Under the pieces are notes generated by a model. It worked only from the letters and a program-made list of their open reading frames with translations, was not told where the DNA came from and searched no databases. From AP-15 sp963703745 (GTDB lineage: Bacteria > Pseudomonadota > Alphaproteobacteria > ATCC43930 > CGMCC-115725): a stretch of 64,000 bases of DNA. The position numbers and the translations under genes are program-made. Of this stretch, positions 52,282 through 62,619 are shown in pieces (position 1 is the stretch's first letter; every line of letters begins with the position of its first letter). The stretch covers positions 1,909,270 to 1,973,269 of the forward strand of contig CAVPFL010000002.1 of assembly GCA_963703745.1 (NCBI GenBank). Direction: 5' to 3'.

Positions 52282-54405
52282 ATGGTGCTGAATGTCAGGC
52301 TGGTTAACGCGTGTCGGGGTGCTCGCCTCGCCTACGAGTGGAGTAATAAATTGCTCTACTCCTTTGAGGATTTCTCGTTGGATACGGCGCGGCGCGAGCT
52401 GCGGCGCAGCGGGGCGCTGATCCCCCTCCAGCCTCAGGTTTTTGACCTCCTCGAGTACTTGATCCGCAGCCGCGAGCGCGTCGTCAGCAAGGACGATCTG
52501 CTGGCTGCCGTGTGGAAGGGACGGATCGTCTCGGAATCGACATTGAGCACGCGGATCAATGCGGCGCGCAGCGCGATTGGCGATAGCGGGGAGGAGCAGC
52601 GCCTCATTCGCACAGCGCACGGCAAGGGGTTCCGCTTTGTCGGCGTCGTGCATGAGGAAGAAGAAACGGTCCGGAAGCTCGCGGCGATCTTCGCGGCCGA
52701 TGTCGAAGGCTACAGCCGGCTGATGGGTCAGGACGAGATCGGCACCTTCCGCCGGCTGACCGCCTGCCGCGCCATTCTCGACGAGCGGATCGCGGCCCAT
52801 CGCGGGCGGATTTTCGGCAGCGCCGGCGACAGCGTCGTCGTCGATTTCGCCAGCGCAGTCGATGCCGTCCAATGCGCGGTGGCGGTTCAGGAGGCGCTCG
52901 CCAAAGACAGCGCAGCCCGGCCCACCGGCGAGCAGATGCGCTTCCGCATCGGTGTGCATGTCGGCGACGTCATCGTGCAAGGCGAGAATTTGTTCGGCGA
53001 CGGCGTCAACATCGCGGCGCGTCTCGAAGCGCTCGCCGAGCCCGGCGGGATCTGCGTCTCGGGCACGGTGCGCGACCAGATTGGAACCAAGCTGGCGATT
53101 GCCTTCACCGATCTCGGCGAGCAGCCGGTCAAGAACATTGCCCAGCCCGTCCGCGCCTATCACGTTCGCGGTGAGACCACCACCAAGACGGTAGCGCCTT
53201 CGCCGCCATTGCCCGACAAGCCGTCGATCGCGGTGCTGCCGTTCGAAAACCTGAGCGGAGATCCCGAACAGGAATACTTCGCCGACGGCATGGTCGAGGA
53301 GATCATCACCGCGCTCTCGAAAGTCCGGTGGTTCTTCGTGATCGCGCGCAACAGCACGTTTGCCTACAAGGGTCGCGCTGTCGATGTGAGACAGGTCGCG
53401 CGCGAGCTCGGCGTGCGCTATGTGCTCGAAGGCAGCGTGCGCAAAGCTGGCAACCGCGCGCGTATCAGCGGGCAGCTGATCGATGCAGCCACCGGCAATC
53501 ACGTCTGGGCCGAGCGCTATGACCGCGAGCTTGCCGACATCTTTGCCGTGCAGGACGAGATCACCGAACGGGTGGTGGCGGCAATCGAGCCGCAGCTCTA
53601 CGCAGCCGAGCACTTCCGCAGCCAGCGAAAGCCGCCCGAAAGCCTCGACGCCTGGGAGTGCGTGATCCGCGCGCTCTCGTGTGCGGGCCAATTCACGCGA
53701 GCAGGATGGGAGCAAGCCGAGGCGCTGTGCCGGCGCGCCATCGCGCTAGAACCCAATTACGGCCAAGCCCACAGTCTGCTCGCCTGGGTGGTCACGCGCC
53801 GCACGTCCCGGTCCGGCGGCGACGTCATAGCCGTCCTGCCGGAGGCGATGGCGGAAGCGCGGACGGCGCTCGGCCTCGACGAGCGAGACTCGTGGGCACA
53901 CATGGCGCACGGCATGGTGCTCTGGCGGATGCACCGGCACGGCGAATCGGAGCGCGCGTACCGCCGGGCGCTGGAACTTAACCCGAACTTCGCCCTCGCG
54001 CATGCCCTGCTTGGTATGCCACTCTCCGTTCTGGGCGCGCACCAGGAAGCTCTGGACAGCGCCAAGCAGGCGCTGAGGTTGAGCCCGAGCGATCGGCTCG
54101 TCGGTGTTTACGCCTTGCACGCCACTGTGGGTGCTCATTTCGCCGCCGTACGTTATGCGGACTGCGTTGCCTCGGCGCTCAGGATGATCGAGCGATCCCC
54201 GGAGGCCATAGCCGCTCACTACTTTCTGGTCGCGGCGGCGGCGATGCATGGGGATACGGCAGCGGCGGCGGAGGCGCTGGCCAGTTTGCTGCGCCTGCGG
54301 CCGGAGTTCTCGCTGAAGTGGTTGAGCGAGAACATGGCGTGGGCCGAAGAGGTGGGCGAGCGTCTCCTCGCGGGTCTCCGCAAGGCGGGGCTGCCGGAGA
54401 GATAA
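52282..54405 (+). CDS. Winged-helix / class III adenylate cyclase / TolB-like-TPR signalling protein
   Basis: About 707 residues. Domains: OmpR-type winged helix (about 25-125; SFEDFSLDTARRELRRSG, TAHGKGFRFVG), class III nucleotidyl cyclase (about 135-290; IFAADVEGYSRLMGQ and SAGDSVVVDF give the metal aspartates; FGDGVNIAARLEAL), and a TolB-like region (about 310-440; SIAVLPFENLSGDPEQEYFA). TPR repeats run to the end (LEPNYGQAHSLLAWV, LELNPNFALAHALLG). It probably makes cAMP and may bind DNA. I chose ATG 52282; a TTG nine bases earlier is possible. This fusion type is common in Alphaproteobacteria. No receiver or sensor domain was seen. Confidence 0.9.
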   Translation: MVLNVRLVNACRGARLAYEWSNKLLYSFEDFSLDTARRELRRSGALIPLQPQVFDLLEYLIRSRERVVSKDDLLAAVWKGRIVSESTLSTRINAARSAIGDSGEEQRLIRTAHGKGFRFVGVVHEEEETVRKLAAIFAADVEGYSRLMGQDEIGTFRRLTACRAILDERIAAHRGRIFGSAGDSVVVDFASAVDAVQCAVAVQEALAKDSAARPTGEQMRFRIGVHVGDVIVQGENLFGDGVNIAARLEALAEPGGICVSGTVRDQIGTKLAIAFTDLGEQPVKNIAQPVRAYHVRGETTTKTVAPSPPLPDKPSIAVLPFENLSGDPEQEYFADGMVEEIITALSKVRWFFVIARNSTFAYKGRAVDVRQVARELGVRYVLEGSVRKAGNRARISGQLIDAATGNHVWAERYDRELADIFAVQDEITERVVAAIEPQLYAAEHFRSQRKPPESLDAWECVIRALSCAGQFTRAGWEQAEALCRRAIALEPNYGQAHSLLAWVVTRRTSRSGGDVIAVLPEAMAEARTALGLDERDSWAHMAHGMVLWRMHRHGESERAYRRALELNPNFALAHALLGMPLSVLGAHQEALDSAKQALRLSPSDRLVGVYALHATVGAHFAAVRYADCVASALRMIERSPEAIAAHYFLVAAAAMHGDTAAAAEALASLLRLRPEFSLKWLSENMAWAEEVGERLLAGLRKAGLPER

Positions 54406-54486
54406 CGGAGATCTACCGGCTCGCCGCAATCCTCGCTCCCATAGTGACCGGCGCGGCGGCCGAGCCGCCGGCTTGTTCGGCTGAGG

Positions 54487-54525
54487 AATCAAGCCCGTCT
54501 CAAGGATAAATCAAGCTCCTCTCAA
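54487..54525. repeat. Direct repeat of 17 bases (AATCAAGCYCSTCTCAA), 22-bp period
   Basis: Copies at 54487-54503 and 54509-54525 differ at two positions. They lie 82 bases after the cyclase stop and upstream of the beta-propeller gene. Two sites spaced about two helical turns apart could bind a regulator on one DNA face. Confidence 0.45.
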
Positions 54526-54564
54526 AGATTTTCACGTCCGGCGGTGTCACCCTCTTTTCACATC

Positions 54565-54583
54565 GGTTGCGATCCCCGCAACC
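54565..54583. promoter_or_regulatory. Hairpin GGTTGCG-ATCCC-CGCAACC upstream of the beta-propeller gene
   Basis: Perfect 7-bp stem with a 5-base loop. It is followed by repeated CGTTAR words (GTTAACGAACTCCGTTAG, then TCCGTTAG) and an AT-rich stretch up to the ribosome site at about 54648. This could be a terminator for the cyclase gene or a control element for the next gene. Confidence 0.4.
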
Positions 54584-54662
54584 GTTAACGAACTCCGTTA
54601 GTCCGTTAGCAGTAAAATCAAATTGACGAACATAACAGGAGTTTAAAAGAGAGGAAAAGGCG

Positions 54663-56057
54663 ATGCTGCTTGGATATTTCGGTTTGTTCGCGGCTCAATC
54701 TGCTCTACGAGAAAATTATTATTACCGACCATTGGCGCAAGCCGCAACCGTCACCTCTGCCGTGCTGCTGGTCGCGAGCGCAGCGCTCGCGGCTCCGTGC
54801 CAAGGACCAGGGGCACCGTCGACGACGCAGACCGAATGCCTGACCGCGGTTCAAATCCCCGGCAACCCGCTCGGCGCGTTCGATGTCAGCTGGGTCGATC
54901 CGGATCGCGCTGAATACTATCTGGCTGATCGCTCGAACGCGGGCATCGACATCATTGACACCAATCACAACACGTTCAAGCGGCGGATCGGCGGCTTCGT
55001 CGGCGCCAAATTCAACGAAAACGGAACAGTGAACAACAATATTTCGGGTCCCAATGGCGTCACGTCGCATGGTCGGTGGCTCTATGCCGGTGATGGGCCC
55101 GTTAACGGCATCAGCACGTTCCGCGTGATCGATCTCAATACGCCCACCGCGTCTGCCACCAAACAGATCGTCAGCACCGGGGGCGTCCAACGGGTCGACA
55201 AAATAGCGTTGACGGCAGACGGCAGCTTGCTGATCGCGGACAATACCTCCGATGATCCGCCGTTCGCGACACTGTTTGTGGCGAATGGCGACGTTGCGAC
55301 CAGTGCGGTCACTAAGATCACCAAGATTAGTGTCGACCCCACAATCATTCCGCCTGGCTTTGGCCTGGGGATCAAGTCGCCGACCTGGGAACCCCGCACC
55401 CATCGCTTTTATGTGTCGATCCCGACGATCGCCGACAACCCGACAGGCTGCAATTACGGGCAGTTCGTTGGCGACATCACCTGCAGCGGAGGGCTGTTGG
55501 TGATCGATCCGACCACCCTCTCGAAGCCGACCGCGGTGATCGGCGCGTTTGATCCGGGCACGAACACCGGGGTCGTGCCGGTGAACGAGTGCGGACCGTT
55601 CGGCATCACGGTCGGACCGCATGCCAATCTGCTGCAAGGCTGCACCCCAAATAACGAGCCGAGCAACACGAGCACATTGGTGATCAACGCCATAACCAAG
55701 CATTTTGCCAACATCGGCGGCATTACCGGCTCGAATGAGGTGTGGTTCAACGCCGGCGACAACCGCTACTATACGGGGTCCAACCGTGCGATCGGCGGAG
55801 CCATGCTCGCGGTCATCGACGGGGAAACCAATCTGCTCATCGAGACCATCCCGCAATCGTCCGCCTCGAACTCGGTGGCGGCTGACTCCAGGCGCAACCG
55901 CATCTTCGTCCCGCAGGCGGCGCCTGTTGCAGTGGTAGGTCCCAGCGGTGACACCACGACAGTGGGCGCGGGAATTTGCGGGACCAATAACGGATGCGTC
56001 GCTGTGTACGTCCATGACGTTGACGAAGACAACGCCGACGCTGGGCACGGCCGGTAA
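54663..56057 (+). CDS. Secreted beta-propeller protein (YncE/NHL-like)
   Basis: 464 residues. A long signal region ends in VTSAVLLVASAALAAPC. Repeated blade-like segments follow: YYLADRSNAGIDIIDTNHNT, GVTSHGRWLYAGDGPVNG, KIALTADGSLLIADNTSDD, RFYVSIPTIADN, GGLLVIDPTTLSKP and AVIDGETNLLIETIPQSSAS. Seven-bladed lactonase-like propellers have this look. Six or so Cys in the mature part suggest disulfides in an exported protein. Function is unknown. GAGAGGAAAAGG precedes the ATG. There is no PEP-CTERM or anchor at the end. Confidence 0.78.
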   Translation: MLLGYFGLFAAQSALRENYYYRPLAQAATVTSAVLLVASAALAAPCQGPGAPSTTQTECLTAVQIPGNPLGAFDVSWVDPDRAEYYLADRSNAGIDIIDTNHNTFKRRIGGFVGAKFNENGTVNNNISGPNGVTSHGRWLYAGDGPVNGISTFRVIDLNTPTASATKQIVSTGGVQRVDKIALTADGSLLIADNTSDDPPFATLFVANGDVATSAVTKITKISVDPTIIPPGFGLGIKSPTWEPRTHRFYVSIPTIADNPTGCNYGQFVGDITCSGGLLVIDPTTLSKPTAVIGAFDPGTNTGVVPVNECGPFGITVGPHANLLQGCTPNNEPSNTSTLVINAITKHFANIGGITGSNEVWFNAGDNRYYTGSNRAIGGAMLAVIDGETNLLIETIPQSSASNSVAADSRRNRIFVPQAAPVAVVGPSGDTTTVGAGICGTNNGCVAVYVHDVDEDNADAGHGR

Positions 56058-56107
56058 TTGTCCCCCTCTCTTGAATGGCAACATGTGATTTGTCGCTATG
56101 AATTGGT

Positions 56108-56128
56108 GGGCGCTCAAGCATAGCGCCC
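56108..56128. terminator. Putative terminator hairpin GGGCGCT-N7-AGCGCCC
   Basis: Perfect 7-bp stem 50 bases after the beta-propeller stop, loop CAAGCAT. Only a weak T-rich tail (GTTTATCTT) follows, so rho-independent termination is possible but not certain. Confidence 0.45.
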
Positions 56129-56211
56129 AACCGATGTTTATCTTACGGTTCTTCGCGTCCGCTGCGCGTTTGCCGTCAAGGGCAGCCTGCGTCGCGCGCC
56201 CCGGCAGCGCG

Positions 56212-56253
56212 ATGCAGAGCGAGGGTTACATCGCCAACCGGCCGCGGCGGTAA
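56212..56253 (+). other. 42-base coding-like fragment, twin of 52213-52254
   Basis: Reads MQSEGYIANRPRR then TAA, ten of thirteen residues identical to the fragment at 52213. Flanking sequence is not similar. The rest of the 56058-56588 gap holds the hairpin at 56108 and the tandem repeat at 56296; nothing else was recognised. Confidence 0.4.
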
Positions 56254-56295
56254 TGATTTCGCCGACTTTCGCCTTCCCGTGGTGCTTCTCTGTTA

Positions 56296-56358
56296 GGCCG
56301 ATTTATCTCCCTGTTCGGCCGATTTATCTCCCTGTTCGGCCGATTTAATTCCCTGTTC
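56296..56358. repeat. Three 21-bp tandem repeats, unit GGCCGATTTATCTCCCTGTTC
   Basis: Units at 56296-56316, 56317-56337 and 56338-56358; the third has AATT in place of ATCT. Partial units flank them. The reverse complement matches the GAACAGGGAATTAAATCGG units at 26445-26480. Sequence to about 56480 has more GGGAA-type words, as at the other locus. Confidence 0.85.
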
Positions 56359-56588
56359 GATCGTCTAGGGAGTTCGCTTTCAAACCGGCTAAATATCAAT
56401 GGCTTGGCGGCACGCAATGCGCCGTAAACCCGCCTGCGGAACGATTTTTCCTAGTATTTTCCCAGTGCACAGGGAAATCTCCCGCGTGCCGGCCGCCAGC
56501 CGCTCCGCCTTGCTCACCCCCCGGATTCGCGCTAAGACGCAAGCCGTTCCGCGCCCGGGATCGGCGCCCTCCAAGACGAGGCAATCGC

Positions 56589-57549
56589 ATGGCACGCAAC
56601 AAGATCGCGCTGGTCGGGGGCGGGCAGGTCGGCGGCACGATCGCGCTGTTGGCCGGGCTCAAGGAGCTTGGCGATATCGTGCTGTTCGACGTCGTCGACG
56701 GCTTGCCGCAAGGCAAGGCGCTCGACATCGTCCAGGGTTCAACGATCGAAGGCTACGACGCGGTCATCCAAGGCACCAACGACTATGCCGCGATCGGAGG
56801 CGCCGATGTCGTCGTCGTGACCGCCGGCATTCCGCGCAAGCCCGGGATGAGCCGCGACGATCTGATCGGCACCAACGCCAAGATCGTCGCCACGGTGGGT
56901 GCCGCGATCAAGCAGCATTGTCCCGAGGCTTTCGTCATTACGATCACCAACCCGCTCGAACGTCATGGTGTGGGTCATGCGCGAGGCTTGCGGGCTGCCC
57001 GCGCAGCGCGTCGTCGGCATGGCCGGGGTGCTCGACAGCGCACGGTTTCGCTATTTCCTCGCCGAGGAGCTCAAGGTCTCGGTCGAGGATATCAGCGCCT
57101 TTGTGCTGGGCGGCCATGGCGACACGATGGTGCCGCTATTGCGCTACTCGACGGTCGCCGGCATCCCGCTGCCCGACCTCGTCAAGATGGGGTGGACGAC
57201 CAAGGACCGGCTCGACAAGATCGTCCAGCGCACCCGCGACGGCGGCGCCGAGATCGTCGGCCTGTTGAAGACAGGGTCGGCGTTCTACGCGCCCGCAAGC
57301 TCGGCGATCGCGATGGTCGAGGCCTATCTGCGCGACAAGAAGCGGGTGCTGCCGTGTGCGGCGTTGCTTGAGGGTCAGTATGGAGTGCGGGGCCTCTATG
57401 TCGGCGTGCCGGTGGTGATCGGCGCCGGCGGTGTGGAGCGCATCGTCGAGATCGCGCTCGATCGCGAGGAGAAGGCGGCCTTCGACAAATCGGCCGCCGC
57501 GGTCCACGAGCTGATCGAGGTCGTCAAGGGCATGAAGATTCTGGGCTGA
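56589..57549 (+). CDS. mdh: Malate dehydrogenase (one frameshift as read)
   Basis: NAD-dependent, LDH-like malate dehydrogenase. The first frame gives MARNKIALVGGGQVGGTIAL (Rossmann), VVTAGIPRKPGMSRDDL and ITITNPL. One extra A near 56959 shifts the frame, and VMVWVMREACGLPAQRVVGM continues with LDSARFRYFLAEEL and LGGHGDTMVPL (catalytic His). Joined length is about 320, normal. The first gene of the TCA operon, it converts malate to oxaloacetate. The next gene starts 5 bp after the stop. Confidence 0.92.
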
Positions 57550-57553
57550 TCCG

Positions 57554-58722
57554 ATGAACATCCACGAATACCAGGCGAAAGAGCTGCTGGCGAAATTCGG
57601 TGTCGCCGTGCCGCGCGGCGGCGTGGCGTATTCGGCCGGCGAGGCGGTCGAGGTGGCGCGCCGGCTCGGCGGATCGCTGTGGGTGGTCAAGGCGCAGATC
57701 CACGCCGGTGGGCGCGGCAAGGCCGGCGGCGTCAAACTCGCCCGCTCGGAAGACGAAGTCGCGGCTGCGGCGCGCGCGATGCTGGGTCAGAACCTCGTCG
57801 ACCCATCAGACAGGACCGGAGGGCCGCGAGGTCAAGCGGGTCTATGTCGAGGAGGGCTGCGACATCGCCCGCGAGCTCTACCTCGGGATGTTGATCGATC
57901 GCACTACCCGACGAGTGACCTTGATCGGCTCGACCGAGGGCGGGGTGGAGATCGAGGAGGTCGCGGCGCACGCACCGGAGAGGGTTCTGACCGAGGCAAT
58001 CGACCCGGCGAGCGGGATTGAGCCGTTCCACGCACGCAACTTCGCCTTTGGAGTTCGGCTCGAGGGCAAGCGGATCGGTGTCGCCGTCGGTTCGTGACCG
58101 CACTCTATCGCGCGTTCTGTGAGCTCGACGCCTCGGTCGTCGAGATCAACCCGCTGGTCGTGACCAGATCCGCTGAGCTCGTCGCCCTCGACGCCAAGAT
58201 CGGCTTCGACGACAGACGCGCTCTATCGCCACCCCGACATCGCGGGCTTGCGCGACGAGGACGAGGAGGATCCGACCGAGATCGAGGCCGGCGAGCACGG
58301 CCTCAGCTTATCAAGCTCGACGGCAATATCAGGTGCATGGTCAACGGCGCCGGCCTGGCGATGGCGACGATGGACATCATCCGGTCCACGGCGGTCAGCC
58401 CCGCGAACTTTCTCGACGTTGGCGGGGTGCGAACCAAGGAACGGTGACGACAGCGTTCAAGCTGATCCTGAGCGACCCGAACGTCGAGGGGATCCTGGTC
58501 GACGTCTTCGGTCGGATCATGCGCTGCGACGTCATCGCCGAGGGCGTCGTGGCGGCGGCGCGCGAGGTCGATCTGCACGTCCCGCTCGTCGTTCGTCTCG
58601 AAGGCACCGATGTCGAGCTCGGCGAGCGCATCCTGCGGCGATCGGGGCTGCCGATTCTGACCGCCAAGAACCTCGCCGACGCCGCGCAGAAGGTGGTCGC
58701 GGCGGATCACGGAGGCCGGCTG

Positions 58723-58723
<1 letters not shown>
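57554..58723 (+). CDS. sucC: Succinyl-CoA synthetase beta subunit (multiple frameshifts as read)
   Basis: Pieces in three frames, in order: MNIHEYQAKELLAKFGVAVP with AQIHAGGRGKAGGVKLARS, REVKRVYVEEGCDIARELYL, ELDASVVEINPLVVTRS, VNGAGLAMATMDIIR, PANFLDVGG, and FKLILSDPNVEGILVDVFGR. These are the ATP-grasp and CoA-ligase parts of SucC. At least five single-base shifts (about 57806, 58095, 58220, 58305, 58440) and one near the end are needed. The gene should stop at TGA 58721, overlapping the sucD ATG. Sequence conservation between shifts argues for consensus error. Confidence 0.88.
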
Positions 58724-59589
<866 letters not shown>

Positions 59590-59628
59590 GTGTGGCAGCC
59601 GAGGCCTGCTGCACGCATATAAGCCTGC

Positions 59629-62453
59629 ATGGCTGACCTCGACGGCGCGACGTTTCTGACCGGCGCGAATGCCGGCTTCATTGCCGAGCTCTACACGCGT
59701 TTTCTCGAGCATCCCGACACAGTCGACGAGAGCTGGCGCCGGTTTTTCTCGGAGATGGGCGACGATCTTTCGGCGGTGCTCACGGAGCGGCGCGGACCGG
59801 CTTGGTCGAAGCCCACCTTCCCCATAGTCGCCGACGGCGCGGCGCCCGCAGCGGAGGTCGGGGCCGAGGCGCTACGCCAGGCGGCGATCGAACTCGATCT
59901 GTGCCTTGAACCTGATCCGCGCCTACCGCGTGCGCGGTCATCTCGAAGCCGATCTCGACCCGCTCGGTCTCGAAAAACGCGGACCCTACCCCGAGCTCGA
60001 CTACCACAGCTATGGTTTTACCGAGGCCGATCTCGACCGCGAGATCTTCATCAACAACCTGTTCGGCCGCGAGCGCGCCACCTTGCGCGAGATCGTCGCG
60101 CTCCTCCGTGCGACCTATTGCGGCAGGATCGGCGTCGAATACATGCACATCCAGGTGCCGGCCGAGCGGGCCTGGATTCAGGAAAAATACGAGAAGCAGA
60201 ACCGACCGGCGCTGTCGGCGTCGGTGAAGAAGGAGATCTTGCAGATGCTGACCGCCGCCGAGACCTTCGAACGGTTTCTCGATCGCCGCTACACCGGCAC
60301 CAAGCGGTTTGGTATCGAGGGCGCGGAATCGTTGATGCCGGCGCTCGAGGCGATCCTGCGCCGCGGCAGCGAGCTCGGCATCCGCGAGTTCGTGATCGGC
60401 ATGCCCCACCGCGGCCGACTGAACGTGCTGGCCAATTTCGTCGGCAAACCCTTCGCTGCGATCTTCTCCGAGTTTCAGGGCAATGCGGCGCAACTCGAGC
60501 ATGTCCACGGCTCGGGCGACGTCAAATACCACCTCGGTACCTCGGCGATCGCGTGGTCGGGGGGCAGACGGTTCACCTGTCGCTGACCGCCAACCCGTCG
60601 CATCTCGAAGCAGTCGACCCGGTCGTGCTCGGCAAGGTCCGGCAAAGCAATATCAGCGCGGCGAAGCAGCGAGCGGACCCAGGTAGCCGCCATCCTGATG
60701 CATGGCGATGCGGCCTTTGCCGGCCAGGGTCTCGTCGCCGAATCCTCGAATTGTCGGAGCTGACGGCTTCGTCCACCGGCGGCACGATCCACGTCATCGT
60801 CAACAACCAGATCGGTTTCACGACGAGCCCGTCGGCCGCGCGGTCGAGCCCGTACCCGTCGGATGTGGCAAGAGCGTCCAGGCGCCGATTTTCCACGTCA
60901 ACGGCGATGATCCCGAAGCCGTGGTCGAGGTCGCCCGAATCGCCACGGAATACCGTCAGCAGTTCAAGAAGGACGTCGTCATCGATCTGTTCTGCTATCG
61001 CCGGCACGGGCACAACGAAGCCGACGAACCGGCCTTCACCCAGCCGCTGATGTACCGCGCGATCGCGAGCCATCCGACGACGCGGGAGATTTATGCCGAC
61101 CGCCTCGTCGCGGCGGGTGTCGTCGACAAGGCCGAGGTCGCTGGGATGGCGACTCGCTTCATCGCCGGCCTCGAGGAGCAGGTTCGAGGCGGCCAAGGGC
61201 TATCGACCGAACAAGGCGGACTGGCTCGAAGGCGTCTGGGCCGGGCTCGAGAAGGCGCCTGACGACGACCGCCGCAGCGATACCGGTGTCGCCGTCGAAA
61301 TGCTGCGCGAGGTGGGAGAAGGGCTCGTTCGGGTTCCAGACGGATTTCGCCTCAACCCAAAGATCGCCCGCCAGCTCGAAGCAAAGCGTGCCGCGATCGA
61401 AGCCGGCGAGAGCATCGATTGGGCGACCGCAGAGGCGCTCGCGATAGCCACGCTGTGTGCAGAGGGGACTCATGTCCGCATGTCCGGTCAGGACAGCGGA
61501 CGCGGCACCTTCTCGCAACGGCGCGCCGTGCTCGTCGATCAGGAGACAGAAGAGCACTACGTGCCGATCGATCATGTCCGGGCCGGACAAGCTTCGTTCG
61601 GATCTTGGACAGTCCGCTCTCCGAGGCAGGTGTAGTCGGTTTCGAATACGGCTACAGCCTTGCCGATCCGAGCACCCTGGTGTTGTGGGAGGCGCAGTTC
61701 GGCGATTTCGCCAACGGCGCCCAGGTGATCATCGATCAGTTCCTGAGCGCCGGCGAGGCGAAGTGGCTGCGCATGAGCGGTCTCGTCCTGCTGCTCCCGC
61801 ACGGCTATGAGGGCCAGGGCCCCGAGCATTCCTCGGCGCGGCTCGACGCTATCTGCAGCTGTGCGCCGAGGACGACATCCAGCTGTGCAATCTGACGAGC
61901 TCGGCGAATTATTTTCACGCCTTGCGACGCAGATGCACCGCAATTTCCGCAAGCCGCTCGTCATCTTCACCCCGAAATCCCTGCTGCGCGCCAAGGAAGT
62001 GATGTCGCGCCTGGACGACATGGGATTGGGTACCTCGTTCCATCGCGTCATCCCCGAAGGCGATGCAGTCGCCGCGGATGATCGGGTGCGCCGGGTCGTG
62101 CTCTGTTCGGGCAAGGTCTATTTCGACCTGTTGAAGGCCCGGGAGAAAGAGGCGACGACCGGGTCGCCCTGGTCCGCGTCGAGCAGCTCTACCCGTTCCC
62201 GTTCAATGCCCTAAGCAAGGTTTTCCAGCGCTACCGCAATGCCGAAATCGTCTGGTGCCAGGAAGAGCCGCAGAACATGGGCGCCTGGAACTTTGTCGAC
62301 CGGCGTATAGAACAGGTGCTCGCCGGGCTCGACATCGCCGCGAAGCGGCCGCGCTTTGCCGGCCGCGCCGAGGCCGCTTCCCCGGCCACCGGCCTCTTCA
62401 AGCGCCACGTCGAAGAGCAGACCGATCTCGTAGCCGACGCGCTCGCTGCGTGA
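59629..62453 (+). CDS. sucA: 2-oxoglutarate dehydrogenase E1 component (multiple frameshifts as read)
   Basis: Starts MADLDGATFLTGANAGFIAE, with ELYTRFLEHPDTVDESWRRF. Other pieces are NLIRAYRVRGHLEADLDPLG, FVIGMPHRGRLNVLANFVGK (thiamine diphosphate region), VHLSLTANPSHLEAVDPVVL, HVIVNNQIGFTTSP, CYRRHGHNEADEPAFTQPLM, LLLPHGYEGQGPEHSSAR and VEQLYPFPFNALSKVFQRYR, to a TGA at 62451. At least eight frame changes occur, with both insertions and deletions. Total span fits a ~940-residue E1. Part of the 2-oxoglutarate dehydrogenase complex with odhB and lpd. Confidence 0.9.
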
Positions 62454-62504
62454 GCCTCCTGGTACGAACCAGACAGATGATTCTTACTTTTCTCCTTCGT
62501 CGCC

Positions 62505-62577
62505 CCCGCGAACACGGGGCCCAGTTGCCGTGGTTCAGCGTTGGATGCCCTGGATGCCCGCTTTCGCGGGCATGACG
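62505..62577. repeat. Intergenic palindromic repeat (CCCGCTTTCGCGGGCATGACG type)
   Basis: In the 166-bp sucA-odhB gap. CCCCCGCGAACACGGGG and GCCCGCTTTCGCGGGC form two hairpins, ending ATGACGG. Similar in style to 39061-39125. It could affect operon mRNA stability. Confidence 0.7.
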
Positions 62578-62619
62578 GAAAAAAGCGGGCACCAAGCGTC
62601 AAATTCATACGACTAACCG

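Noticed and set aside
52165..53715. 516-codon minus-strand frame
   Set aside because: Antisense of the adenylate cyclase, whose frame has clear domains; the reverse frame has no motif.
56296..56358. Possible CRISPR array
   Set aside because: Repeats are contiguous with no spacers and there is no cas gene in the window.
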